From assembly GCA_029783825.1 (NCBI GenBank), contig JAREIK010002654.1, positions 691,905 to 755,904 on the forward strand: a stretch of DNA of 64,000 bases, given 5' to 3'. The stretch is from Sapria himalayana. Its lineage: Eukaryota; Streptophyta; Magnoliopsida; Malpighiales; Rafflesiaceae. Numbering within the stretch: the first letter of the stretch is position 1; each line of letters opens with the position of its first letter. The notes beneath the pieces are model-generated. The model did no database searches. It saw only the letters and a list, made by a program, of their open reading frames with translations, and was not told where the DNA came from. Positions 10,966 through 22,879 of this stretch are shown in pieces. The position numbers and the translations under genes are program-made.

Positions 10966-13871
10966 CAATAAAGGGATGAAAAAATGAAAAGATTTGCAAT
11001 TGTGAAGGAGTAAGCTTCTCACTTCTCAATGAAAATCAAAGATCAAAATTTTAACTATGATTCAACTCAATCTTTGAATATAAAAATAAATAAGACAGAA
11101 AAAAATAAATGGAATGAAGATCCAATTCCAAGAACTTTTGGTAAATCAATTATTGAAGAATTCAGACATGAACAATAACATATATGGACTAGAAAACATA
11201 TCATACAAAGTATTATACTAGAAAACATATATGTGAAGAAGCCTGCAATTATAGATTCCTAGCATTACAAATATGGGCTGATTAAAGATACGAATAATTA
11301 CAAACATTAACATTAACATATTTTTTGGAAAACTACAATCAAAATACAATTTTCTAAAGAAAACTAACTAAGCTAAGAAGAATGAGAATTAAGCAAAACT
11401 AGTTGACTACAACGCTCTTAGTAAATGAATGAATATAATCTAGTAAAACTAAAGCTTTATATTATAGAGACACATGACTGAAATACAAAGAGAAATGCCA
11501 AAGAAATGCATAAATAAATAGTTAATTAAAGTAGTAGCCTAAGGACACACAATCTTATGAACTAAAGACCTGCCAAAAAAATAGCAGTGTAATAGAAATT
11601 TATCCTAATATTTAAGTAATTTACTTAAAGATTATTTACATACACATCAATTGAAACTTAAAGGATAAGAAGGATGACAACTTATTAATTTAGCAAAAAT
11701 TATAGATATGACTATCACTTATATACTTTTCCAATTAGATATTTAATTGAAAAATTAATTTTTTGTATTGAAATGCCAAATTTCATTTTCTATGATGGTT
11801 GTTAGCTCACATAATATGAAATTTCCAATCTAATCTTTTATTAGCAGTCTAATCACATAAAAAGATTATTTTATCAAAGAAAAGATTAAAAAGAATCTAC
11901 ATTTTGGCAAAGTGCAGCTCAAGAGGGCTATTTTTCATAATGCCCAAATTGTCAATAAGGAAATAAAACAAATGGGCACATCACTTTTTTTAAAATATTA
12001 TAAAATAGGTTAATTAATTTCATCAAACAATAACATGGCTATAATTGAAAAAAAAAATTATAAAATCATTTAATATACTCATATTATAATGTTACACCAA
12101 AACAAAACATTGCAGATATATAAACGGCAAAAAATACAATGATACACATAAATTCAAACAAAAAACTATAAATACATATTTGTGTGTGTGTGTGTGTGTG
12201 TGTCATATATCAAGAGTATCATCAAATGCATAAAAATATTTATTAACATATGCTAAATCTAAAATAGCTGAAAAGAAAAAAGAAAATAAAAGGAAAACAT
12301 ATGCTATATCAAGAGTATCATATATTAAGAGTTTCATATTATGCATTAATGATAATTTTTGATTTTTGTTTATCATTAATTTTTTATTGCTAATTGTTTA
12401 ATTTAACAAAAATTATACTGCTAGAATAGCATTAAAAGTAAAATATCACACCAATATTAAAGATATTTCTTCATTTGGAGATTTAGACCCAATAAACAAT
12501 TTTAATTAAAAAAACTTTTCTTTGATATATTGATTCTCTGTGATAATCTCAGAATCAACATTAGATCATAGTCAAAAATGTGAAAGTCATAATTAAATGA
12601 CGTGTTTCATCTTGTTTGATTTTTTTTTTCATTTAGTTCTACACTATTAGTTTTGATAATTTCTACTTTTTTGTATGTGTGACAGAAATTGGTAAGTTAT
12701 TTGTGCACAGAAGCATATTAGTGCACATGTTTCATTGTAAACAATAAATAATGTGCATGTAAAGCAAACATAGATTGAACTATATAAGAAACTTAACATG
12801 CACCACATGTCTATTACTTTGGATATATATACTATATGCACATTTTTTTTAAAACAAAAGGGTGTACTCTATTACTAATAAATTACCTATCATATTACTC
12901 ATGTGAACATTATATAATGATGGAATAATTACTTTTTATAAATGTATACTCGAAATAGGTCACCATGCATGTCCATTCTGCTATGAGAATGCATGGTATC
13001 TAAAACAACACATTGAGAAAATTCTATACAATGTTTGTTCCCCTGCTTACAATAATGTATAGTTTGACATGGGTTCTTAGTCTTCTACACCCCCCATTTC
13101 TCCATCAAGTGTGATTTGATTCTAAATAGCAATATTAGATAGATATAATAAAGACTTAGTGTAGTGAATTTTTTTCAATAGTACTATTAAACAAAAATTA
13201 ATATTGGGCTAATTAAATTAATGAAAGTGTCTACAATTATAATAGAATAGAATAACTATGGAATGTATTGGGTACCTAATTAAAGACCAGAAAATATGAT
13301 TTATTAAGAAAAAAAAGCTAAATAGAATTAATTCAAAAACATCCAGCAAGAAAAATTACAACCTCAACAAACTGTCAACATTAGCAATGACAGCAAAATT
13401 AACGGTTATGGTTAAGTTTTACCTTCTTCTTTGAGAAAATTATAAGTGTTTCACATTATAACCATAGAAACCAATCTAATAGATAAATTTCTACAGGTTC
13501 TTCATATTCATCGTCTCTACAAGACAAAACTTTTTAAAATATAAAAAACCAAAAATTAAAATATAAGATATAATTTTAATTTAAAAAATTACAGTACCTT
13601 GTTCTTCTTCTCCTCTTATTATTATTTTATTCGTCATCTTTTACTATTCTTCGAATTTTAGAGAAAGCATACTTTTTGGTTGATATGAAATCCATAAAAC
13701 TTAAAAAAAATATTCATTAAAGGAAAAAAAGTTCATACTACCAATTTATCATTAATACACAAGAACTCAACAAAAAAAGCACCATTTAGCTCACTACCGA
13801 TTTTAAATTTGTAAAACTCATTTTTAATTTCTCATTAAATTATAATGATGATAAACAAAAAAAACACACAA
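10966..13871. other. AT-rich intergenic sequence, no gene seen
   Basis: This is about 2.9 kb of AT-rich sequence starting right after the CACTA terminus. Open frames are short and unrecognised (the longest is minus 12647-12841). A (TG)n microsatellite lies at 12181-12203. I see no transposon end, RNA gene or splice-supported exon. Confidence 0.55.
12181..12203 (+). repeat. (TG)n microsatellite
   Basis: An uninterrupted TG run of about 23 bp in AT-rich spacer. Confidence 0.95.
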
Positions 13872-13892
13872 AGAGAGAGAGAGAGAGAGAGA
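13872..13892 (+). repeat. (GA)n microsatellite
   Basis: A perfect AG/GA run of 21 bp that leads directly into the short direct repeat at about 13890-14000. Confidence 0.95.
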
Positions 13893-14000
13893 TGTTCTTT
13901 GTTTGATGCGGTTCTTTGAAATAATGCTGTGATGACTATGTGTTTTGAGAGATGTTCTTTGTTTGATATGGTTCTTGGAAACAATAGTGGGATGATAGTG
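13890..14000 (+). repeat. Two-copy direct repeat, about 56 bp
   Basis: GAGATGTTCTTTGTTTGAT, then TGGTTCTT-like sequence, AATA, GATGA and TGTGTT, occurs twice in tandem (starting near 13890 and near 13948) with a few substitutions. No coding role is apparent. Confidence 0.75.
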
Positions 14001-15030
14001 TGTTCTAATAGTCGAAGGTTTTTCAGGAAGTGAATTGGCCTAATTACGTAGAGAAGGCCAGATGGGGGAAAGATGGGTCAGAGATAAAAAATATTAGAAA
14101 AAAAGATTATATTATATTTAACCATTAATTATATTATTTCATAAATAAATAAATTTATGGTCAATAGCATATGAAATTTTTATGGTTATTTTTTATAATA
14201 TTATTTATAATTAATTAAATAAATTTCAGAAATAAAAAAAATTAATTTATGGTTATAACAATGGAGAAAATAAATAATATTACTAATAACCATGAACATT
14301 ATTAATTGGTAATTTATATTTTCATATTATTTCATTTATTAAAAAATATATTATTTCATATAACCATTGATAAATTGTATAAATATATAATCATACAAAA
14401 TTTATAACATCTCAATTAAACAAAAAATAAATAACCAAGTAAATAATGAATAAGTAACATATCAATAATATTCAAATAACTAATAATATATCAGACCATA
14501 AAAATAAAAATATATAATATTAACATTATCCAAAAAAATAAATTTAAAAAGTAATTACTTAAAAATATAACTCAAAAAAATAAGACTACACATAAATCCA
14601 AAAATAAAAAAAAAAATACAAAAGCAACCAAATTTCAACTTGTATATTTTTAATAACAAATTATTTTAGATAATTTTTTAGTAGTTATTTCAATATTTTT
14701 AAAAAACGAGAACAAAATATTAAGCAAATAATAATTTTCTATGCACTGATTATTAACTTCTGAATTAATAATCATACATCTAAGTAAAAAAATAAGTTAT
14801 GAAAACTATTGTACATAACAAATGAGAAGTATCAACAACAAAATTTTAAAAAAAAATATTTGTTTACTTCTTTAAAGTAAACATCACGATAGAGGAGCTC
14901 TATAATGACTCCTAAATGACAATGATAATTGAATTATCTCCCTCAATACCCAATAATACTATCAGCTTCATTCATAGATATATCATTTTTTCATATCATA
15001 TATACATTATAGAGATAATCTCTTGTGTAT
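14001..15030. other. AT-rich intergenic sequence, no gene seen
   Basis: Very AT-rich sequence with scattered TAACCAT/ATGGTTA words in both orientations at about 14100-14390. These could be subterminal repeats of an old DNA transposon, but I could not find paired termini. I see no gene. Confidence 0.45.
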
Positions 15031-15079
15031 GCATAAAAGCATCATATTGCACATCACTAATCTCTCAGTTGCACATTTA

Positions 15080-15171
15080 TATTAATGTATAAACTTTTAT
15101 ATATAATGACATATAATTATATAAATGTTTAAGTGAATAGATATAATGTTGTGTTTACAATATTTTTATAA

Positions 15172-15214
<43 letters not shown>

Positions 15215-15570
15215 GCAACACTTTATAAATATTATATAGTTTATATATCACATTTATAAAAAACATTATAAATATTATATATTTATATAAAAATTTATAT
15301 GTTATATAAATGTTTATAAATATGTATAAACAATTTATATGTTATATAAATGTTATATAAACAATTATATAAATAGATAGTATTATGTAAATGTTGTATA
15401 AATATTTATAAACATCAATACATATGTATAAATATTTATATATAACTTTATATGTTTATATAAACATATCAATGTTTATATATAATGCTATATGTTTATA
15501 TATATTAAAATATAACCATTTATATATAATGTCATATGATTGTATAAATATATAAATATAAATATATAAT
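15080..15570. repeat. AT minisatellite with embedded (AC)n
   Basis: Variants of TATATAAATGTTTATAAATA and ATATAATGTTATATGTTTATA recur through about 490 bp. A perfect (AC)n run of about 34 bp lies at 15177-15210. Only A and T are common outside that run. There is no coding potential. Confidence 0.75.
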
Positions 15571-16166
15571 GTTATGTGTTTTTAATATTAATATTAATAT
15601 TATATTGTTACAAATCGAGCATACTATTTTCCAAAACAATATACCTTTCATGCTATCGTGTTTTTGAAAATAGATTTTTTGTTTTTATTTTTTTATTTTT
15701 TTCAAATCATTAAATATACAGGAAGAATAAAAGTATTTTTTGAGTTTACCAGAAAGTAGAAATCTTAATTTTGATATATTTTTTAATATGAATATTAACT
15801 TATTTAGGTAATTTTTTTAAAAAATATTATTTTAATGCACCATAACATAATTTTCCCTACATCTAATAACATCTAACAACAATATCAAAATATTTTCAAA
15901 CAATATTAAACTAGCAAAAAAAAAGTTTACTAATCAGCATCACCATGAGTAACTCATATTTTATATTTAATTTAGGATGGTTTTTTTTACATGGAAAAAA
16001 TTATTTTTTTCCTTTATTTTATCAAAATTAAGGAGGTTGTAAAAAAACATGAATAATATCAAATTTAATAAATTTGATTTTATCACTATTATACAATAAA
16101 CACAAACAGAACACTCATGTATTTTAATTGTTATTTATTTGTTAGCATGGACTTGTAATTTATTTT
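15571..16166. other. AT-rich spacer, nothing identified
   Basis: Low-complexity A and T tracts with no open frame of note, no paired repeats and no recognisable regulatory signal. Confidence 0.45.
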
Positions 16167-16285
16167 AATTTGGACTATTAATTGGAAGTAAATTTTAATA
16201 TATTATAATTTGGACTATTAATTGGGTGTAAATTTTAATTTCTTATAATTTGACTATTAATTATAATTTATTGTATTTTGAAACT
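16167..16285 (+). repeat. 40-bp tandem repeat, three copies
   Basis: AATTTGGACTATTAATTG begins units at 16167 and 16207, and AATTTGACTATTAATT begins one at 16247. The period is exactly 40 bp. The third copy has lost one base and decays toward its end. Confidence 0.85.
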
Positions 16286-16632
16286 TTAAAATAATTTAGA
16301 ATCTAGTGTATTTTTTGTAAAGTTTTCAAATAGCAAATTAAATGATTTGTATAGCACGAGAAACAAGGTTTAGTATAGCATCATATTTCACATTACTATT
16401 CTCTCAGTTACACACATATTTATTTGAATGTGTGAAAGAATAGTAAAACTCAACAATTCTTTCACTAATTATGAAAATTCTTGATTATATGAGTATTCTA
16501 ATTTGAGTTGGATATAAGTTTTAAGCAAATGATTAATTATTTTTATAATTTTTAAAATATAATTTTTAGATTTTAACTCTTGATAAAATCTAAATTTATT
16601 ATATTTTAACATTACACAGAGTCAACTTGGCA
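16286..16632. other. AT-rich spacer containing one dispersed short repeat
   Basis: A segment at about 16372-16420 (AGCATCATATTTCACATTAC, then TCTCTCAGTTACACA) resembles 15031-15078 (AGCATCATATTGCACATCAC, then TCTCTCAGTTGCACA). A small hairpin follows (GTGAAAGAAT / ATTCTTTCAC, 16433-16469). I see no gene. Confidence 0.45.
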
Positions 16633-16635
16633 ATT

Positions 16636-16770
16636 CAAGTAGCACAACCTGAGTTGGTATTCACCTGCAAACTAAGCAATAAAGATCTAGGTTGAGTATT
16701 TCTGGCCTTGCTAAATCAATGTGAGCAATCAAACTCTCTGAGATATTAGTTTTGCCTTACTTAATTTCTA
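16636..16770 (+). mobile_element. Possible tRNA-derived SINE fragment
   Basis: TAGCACAACCTGAGTTGGTA resembles a pol III A box. About 40 bp further on, GATCTAGGTTGAGTATTTC has the position and partial sequence of a B box. The segment is less AT-rich than its surroundings. No poly-A or poly-T tail or target duplication is clear, so this is a weak call based on the two boxes and their spacing. Confidence 0.3.
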
Positions 16771-17197
16771 ATTAAACAAATAATTATTTTGGCTTAACCC
16801 AAAATAGCATTTCTAACACAAGCACAATAAATAGTCAAAACTTCCATCACTTGTAAACTCTTTTGAATCATAGACTAGAAAATATTTGATTTGCTTTTAA
16901 TTAAATTGTTCATAAATAAATAAAACATATTGTGTTAAATGATAATTTAAACAATAAGATTTAAGATAATACTGACATTTCATCCTATGCATTATTTGTG
17001 ATCAGCTAGTATTCATAAAAATTATATATATAACTAATATCAATTTTTTCACAAGTAAGCTTGGTATTTATGAAGTATGTATGCCAACTTTAATGGAAGT
17101 TGAGATGTTAAATTGTTTTTCATGGTTTATGATTTTGTACATAAAGGTTCATAAACCTATTTTTAATTTTTAAATATCCATAACCTAATTTATGGAG
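16771..17197. other. AT-rich spacer, nothing identified
   Basis: AT-rich sequence up to the block that matches 1460-1606. I see no gene or repeat. Confidence 0.4.
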
Positions 17198-17320
17198 TTT
17201 TGTATGGAAATAATGTATTTTAAATAAAAAATATAAAATATAATGCTAGTTTGAAAAATATTATCCACTTAGTGTGTCTGGAAACATTGTGGCAATTGCC
17301 ATCATTCACAATGACGGCCA

Positions 17321-17580
17321 TTGCCACACTATTAAATTTTAAAAATCAGAGGCCAACATTGTGAATGTCAGCTAATGAATTTTAAAAATTTTCAAATGCT
17401 GCCATTGGGAATGATGGCTATTTAATGAAACCAATGGCCGTCGTTCACAATGCCAGCATTTGAATTTTAAAAATTTTCAAATGCTGACATTAGAAATGAT
17501 GACTATTTAATTAAACCAATGGTCATCGTTCTCAATGCTGGCTATTGAATTTTAAAAATTTTCATATGTGAGTGGTGAAT
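17321..17580 (+). repeat. Left terminal inverted repeat of the MULE, with 85-bp tandem units
   Basis: AATTTTAAAAATTTTCAAATGC begins units at 17378 and 17463, and a partial unit starts at 17548, giving a period of 85 bp. Each unit contains CATTGGGAATGATGGC-like and CGTTCACAATGCCAGC-like words that are near-complements of each other. The block is inverted with respect to 22590-22855. Confidence 0.85.
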
Positions 17581-17649
17581 TTGTAGTTGGGTACGTTTTT
17601 AATTCTAAATCTAAATTGTAAATGGCTACAAAGATTTACTCAATTTGAG

Positions 17650-19322
17650 TACACCATGAGTTTGTTATAGTTGCATATGCGACAAAATTACTAGTTTTAA
17701 AATGTAAGAAGGCTGATGTATATCAATATAAATAAAAGTTGCATGCCATGGTTGTAAAAGATATTAACTTATTTGTGATCAACAAATATAAAGGGCCACA
17801 TACTTGTGTAAATTAATGTTTAAACCGAGACCATCATCAACTAGAGTCAAAGTTGGTTGATACTCATATTGAATCTATAATTATGGCACAATTTATATTG
17901 TCCCCTGCTACTATTCAAGCAATCATGATGGAGAAATGGGGATATAAAATATCATATAAAAAAGCCTGGATTGGGAGCATAAGGCATTTAGGCACTTATT
18001 TGGTGATTTAATTTAATCATATATAGATCTCCCACATTTGTTCTTGGCAATAGAATAAGCCAATCCTGGATGTGTTGTTTTTTGGAAAACCATCTCTCAT
18101 AGTGTGTCAAATAATGAGACATATCAGTGCGTGTTCTAGTCATTCAAGCCATCTATTGAAGGGTTCACAAATTATCATTCTATACTAAGTATTAATGGTA
18201 CACATTTGTATGAGAAGTATAAAGGGACATTGTAGATTGCTATGATATGTGACTGAAATAATTAGTTATTCCCATTGACATTTACTATCATAGAAGGCGA
18301 GAATATTGATAGTTGGGGAATTTTCATGGCATGTATCAGAAATAGAGTAACTTAACGGATAGGGATTTTTGTTATATCTAACAGACATCCAGGTATTATA
18401 GTAGCTATGAGCGATCCTCATCTTCATTAGGATGCACCATATGCCTATTAAAAGATCTATATGCATCATCTTGCAAGCAATTTTATGACCAGCTTCAAAG
18501 ATAAACTCTTAAAGAATTTGGTCTGCAAAGTAGATGTTGTGACAACAACATGGAAGATGAATAGGCATATGGCTACAATTGGGAGAATTAATTCTGAAGC
18601 ACGACAATGGTTAGAAGTGATCCCTCTTCCATTATGGGTGCTTTCACATGATGGAGGTTGAAAATATGGAATAACGATAACCAATATGTCAAAGGTATTT
18701 AATAGTGAACATAAATGGGCTCATAGCTTACCAATCATTATATTTGTTCTGTTAATATTTTCTTGCCTTAATAGTTATTTTGTTGCAAGAAGGGAACAAG
18801 GTGCTGATAGATTGGTATCAGATGAGCAGTTCACACCATATGTTGATACTTGGATTCAAGGTCATGTGGTTAAGGCTGAATCAATAAAAATTGTTCTTTA
18901 CGATTACATATAGGGCATATTTTCATGTAAGGTCCAAGAGACCTCAACATAAATGACAAGAAATACACATGTGGTAAGACACTGATATATGGATTTCCAT
19001 GTAGCCATATCATAGCAACATGTCAGCATCAATGTGTTGATTTTCAGTTATTTGTTCAAGACTACTACACTACGTAGTCCTACTATGACACTTGGACAAT
19101 CTTGTTTTATCTCATATTCAAAGAAGATGACTGACTTTTTTATGATGGTCCAATGATTATAGCTCCTAAGTCAATGAAATGACAAAGTCAATGGCTATCC
19201 TAAATCAATCCGTTTGCATAATGAAATGGACATTAGGGAGGAGAAAACTAAAATAAAATGTAGGTTGTGCAAACAAAAGGGTCACAATCAACAGTCTTGT
19301 AAGAATAGAAATCAAGTTTAGT
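17650..19322 (+). pseudogene. MULE (mudrA-type) transposase pseudogene
   Basis: This family cuts and inserts MULE DNA through an RNase-H-like DDE core. In order I can read KLHAMVVKDINLFVINKYKG with PHTCVN after it (17735-17813, N-terminal DNA-binding region) and MMEKWGYKISYKKAW (about 17930-17970). The first catalytic block follows as NGTHLY (N codon 18194-18196), then ISNRHPGI (18374-18397). HLASNFMTSFKDKLLKNLVC starts at 18466. The third block is NMSKVFN (K codon 18692-18694), then LNSYFVARREQGADRL and QFTPYVD. A SWIM-type segment is KTLIYGFPCSHIIATC (about 18976-19022), and a CX2CX4HX4C knuckle (CRLCKQKGHNQQSC) ends the gene near 19300. The usual catalytic D, D and E are N, N and K here. 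Several stops sit where the family has Gln, Trp or Arg codons, and there are frameshifts. It is clearly inactive. Confidence 0.92.
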
Positions 19323-19552
19323 TATTTATTTATAAATGAGGCCTCACTTTTTTATTGTTATTCGGTATAAGACTTATGTACTAACATTAATTTCTTGTAA
19401 AGGAGGCCTTGAATATTTTGTTGTTGTCTTGTATCAAACTTATTCTATTGAATGAAACATTCTTATTATATGTGTGTATTATAAATTATCATTGTGATTA
19501 ATATTGACAACCATGTTTGACAATTATTTTGGATTTGTTATATCTTATAGAT
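19323..19552. other. Spacer between MULE transposase and PMD pseudogenes
   Basis: About 230 bp of AT-rich sequence in the MULE interior. TATCTTATAG just before the ATG at 19553 could be a splice acceptor or simply leader sequence. Confidence 0.4.
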
Positions 19553-21806
19553 ATGGCTAGGGGGTTTCATGATGTGGATCTGTCGGATACATCTATCTTG
19601 GTATTGCAAGATAGACACTGATGACACTTAGTAGATACAGAGTAGGTTCATAATTTATTAATTAGCAATTACTATTAGTAGTTTTAACATGTAATTTCTA
19701 CATAATCACTTTTAAATTTGGTTGTTTCATTGCTTATAGCTTCAAAAGATCCTCTGCCCTTGACAACAGAGGAGAGCCTTCATGACTATGTGGAGGATGG
19801 ATAGTTGGATTCAGCCATATATGATTAAGACTGGATTTTATGGTATATATTGTTTGGGCCACATTATAATTGATTGGCCACTTATCACCTCACTCATCGA
19901 AAGATGGTGGCCTGAGACACATACGTTTCATGCACTAGTAGGAGAGATGATGATTATCTTATATGATTTCATCATCCTCCTTGTCCTTCGTATCCATGAC
20001 CCAGTAGTCATTGGCACATATGTGTTCGATGTGGCGGTGTTGTGCATGGAGTTGCTTGGTGTCATCTCATCCACCGATGCTATTAGAGGAACCACTATCT
20101 CCTTGTGGTGGTTATGTATCTAGTTATACACCCCACCACCTATTGCAGATGAGGTCACATTAGAGAGTTGTGCATGTGGGTTCATCTTAGTGCTTATTGG
20201 ATCCTTCTTGTTAGTGGACAAGAAGGGTGTGCATGTTCTCATGTTCTTTCTCTCACTACTTTGAGATTTGATGGATACTATGATATATAGTTGGGGTGGT
20301 GCAGTACAAGCACATACATACTATGAGTTATGCCGAGCTAGCATAAATCATAGCTCTGGTATTAGCAGTTGCATTACACTCATACAGGTATGTAATAAAT
20401 GAGAATGTGTGTGGTTATGTATGGATGATTTATCATATTTTTCTTAACGCAATATAAAAATTACAATATTATGACCCACTTTCTCATTATTTTGTATTCA
20501 ACTATGGTCTTGGGAGATACTTCATGTCGGGCTACCCAATTTTGGGCAACCACACGTAGATATAGCACCATCACCCACTCATGCCTTACACGATGCTGAT
20601 GTCGATTTCAGGGATGGTGACCAACCTAAGGCTATTCACAATGGATTGCCAGAGGTAGAGCTGGCTCTTTCACTAGGGTGTAGATGAAGAGTAATTTTGA
20701 CATGGGTCCATAACCCATCGGGTGTACTCCTCCTAAACCGAGATCAGCTAGATACACAGACTCATGATCAGGTAATGTTTATGTAAAATTATATGGTTCT
20801 ATATTAATTATATTCATATTATTGTAAAATTTATTGATATTATGTGTTCACATGTAGGTGTCATGGCAACCATACGTGGGAGAGTTACTTGATCAGCTCC
20901 CATATATTTGCTTAGCTGATCAGGAGATCTAGCAGATGATGTCACAGCTTATTTGTTTCAAGATTATTGAGTGGCATCATCCAGATAAAGTCTTGTACCA
21001 ATTTGGGATGCTTCAAAAGATACCTCCAGCTTGCTCTTACGAGCAATAGTTGCATGCAATGGATGCACGTGGATGATACCAGTGCGATTGGGCGATGTAT
21101 CATGCAACATACATAGAATTATAGGAAAACATGAGTGGCTAAGATTATCATTTCACCCCCTATGGTAGGTTTAATGGACTTTCATTGTCCATACATGCAG
21201 TGGTATCATCATATTACACTGATGTTTTATGATACCATTACTTCATAGGGATGATATGGGGTTCCATACAATAGCCGATAGTATGGATCTTTTGGTAAGT
21301 TAGAGTCATGTGCTTCTAAAATATTTTACCTAATTTTTAATAATTAAGTTATGTAATTATAATTCTTTCTTTGGTTCACTCAGATTTCTGCTATGGTTGA
21401 CATAGCCATTCACTCTCATGTTGATACCCTTGGTGTTTTATGAGACATACATCATATTGCCTGATCAGTGTTACACCAGATTGGTGAAGACCATCATATT
21501 GCCGGGTACACTGAGGAAGCTTCAACATCACATGAACCATTTATTAGAACTCTGATGTCGTCAACACTATCACGTATGCATCCCATTCAAGGTAGAGGGA
21601 GAGGGAGAGTAGGAATTGATCAAAAAGGTCATGCTCGAGATGGTGCGTTAGGTCATGGTTCAATTAGTGAGAGTGGTTTAGGAATACTCGAGCCAATAAT
21701 GCCTACTTTTTACCACTCATCCAAGATGTTTATACCCCCACACACCTGCATATCACCTTACATACCCACTCATTTTGATGCATCACCTTCCCTACCCCCA
21801 TATTGA
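19553..21806 (+). pseudogene. Plant mobile domain (PMD, MAIN-like) protein pseudogene carried by the MULE
   Basis: PMD proteins occur in plant transposons and in host genes such as MAIN, which act in silencing and genome stability. The start reads MARGFHDVDLSDTSILVLQD (19553-19612). After a break come DPLPLTTEESLHDYVEDG (19748-19801) and, in a shifted frame, TGFYGIYCLGH, DWPLITSLIERWWPETHTFH and VIGTYVFDVAVLCMELLGV, with DAIRGTTIS. Further pieces are DKKGVHV (about 20220), SWGGAV (about 20292), ECHHPD-type IEWHHPDK (about 20970) and FGMLQKIPPAC (about 21003). The C-terminal frame 21468-21806 contains GRGRGRVG and a Pro/His-rich tail ending at TGA. It is split by introns or frameshifts around 19615-19740, 20390-20510 and 20775-20860, plus stops. 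The domain assignment rests on motif order; whether any gaps are true introns is open. Confidence 0.85.
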
Positions 21807-22545
21807 TACAATTCCTTTAAAAGTGCTTGTTCCTTCTCATTATCGAGGATATTCTCCGATCATCTTTTACACAATTCTTGCTAAAGTTGGGTGTGTGTTA
21901 AATTTATCTTCTTCAAGTCTTTTAAATAAATATGCTTATCTATTTTTTGTTGCATATGATGTTTTGTGTGTTTTGATTGAAATAAAAAGGAGGGTACAGA
22001 TTTTGTTGCCAAAGTGAAATCAAGTTTGAGCCACTCAGTATAATGCCTTTCACAACCAATATCTCCGAGAGATTGTTCATACATGGGATTAGATTGCGAG
22101 AGCACTTGTTGACTATGCACACAAAAAAGCTGGAGGCACCTGCAACTCTTTCTGTGGGACATGGGAGAAGATTGTCAGTTATGCATCATAGATATGATTT
22201 GATATTTAGCATGCTTTTGTATTTGTTGGATGATTAGAACTCATGTGTGTGTGTTTAGCTTGAGATATGGTTTTAATTTATTTTGTAATTTTTTCACTTG
22301 GATACAATAGAATCTATGTATCCTATAATTTAATTTTTTGCACTTGAGATGTGGATAATTAGAAGATAGATGAATATTTCTATATAATATGCAAATGCTG
22401 AATTATTTGCAGCTGCAGGGTTTGGTGGAAAGGAGGAGGCCACTGGTGGAATAAATGGCTAAAAAATTTGGGGCTTAGGTGAAAATAATGAAAAGAAAAA
22501 TGGAGGAAGGGAGAAAAAAATCAGACAGGGATAAACTCATTCAAA
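21807..22545. other. MULE 3' interior, no recognised gene
   Basis: Mixed-composition sequence between the PMD pseudogene and the right TIR. A + frame at 22043-22237 has no recognisable family and may be a tail exon of the PMD gene. I see nothing else. Confidence 0.4.
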
Positions 22546-22589
22546 AGCAAGTGTTGTCAACGATAGATATTTGTTTAATTAAATAGCCA

Positions 22590-22855
22590 TAGTTCCCAAT
22601 GCAAGCATTTGAAAATTTTTAAATTCAATAGCTGGCATTGAGAATGAAGACCATTGGTTTAATTAAATAGCAGCCATTTCTAAAGTCAGCATTTAATAAT
22701 TTTTGAAATTCAAATGTCGACATTGTGAATGATGACCATTAGTTTAATTAAATAGTCATCATTCCCAATGCTGGCATATAAAAAATTTTAAAAATCTATA
22801 GCCATGATTCAAAATGCCAGCCTCTGATTTTTAAAATTCAAAAGCATGGCTATTA
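22590..22855 (-). repeat. Right terminal inverted repeat of the MULE
   Basis: Read on the minus strand it follows the left TIR: TTTTAAAAATCAGAGGC, then GCATTGGGAATGATG-like, CTATTTAATTAAAC and TCATCATTCACAATG words in 85-bp spacing. Similarity ends outward at about 22855 and is limited inward by the left TIR's partial third unit. Divergence between the two arms indicates an old insertion. Confidence 0.82.
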
Positions 22856-22879
22856 ATATTAAATTCTAAAAATAAATTT

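Larger units (their letters stand above)
17275..22855 (+). mobile_element. Mutator-like element (MULE) with long TIRs, transposase and PMD pseudogenes
   Basis: An element of about 5.6 kb is bounded by inverted repeats of roughly 260 bp: 17321-17580 on the left, about 22590-22855 on the right. Between them lie two + strand pseudogenes, a mudrA-type transposase (17650-19322) and a plant mobile domain protein (19553-21806). MULEs with this pair are known in angiosperms. The outermost bases are uncertain. Similarity to the fragment at 1460-1606 extends outward to 17198, so the true left edge may lie there, and I could not identify a 9-bp target duplication. Internal stops and frameshifts show the copy is dead. 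Confidence 0.85.

Noticed and set aside
12647..12841. Cys-rich minus-strand frame of 64 codons as a small secreted peptide
   Set aside because: No signal-peptide-like start followed by a structured cysteine pattern, no promoter or splice evidence, and such a length is expected by chance in AT-rich spacer.
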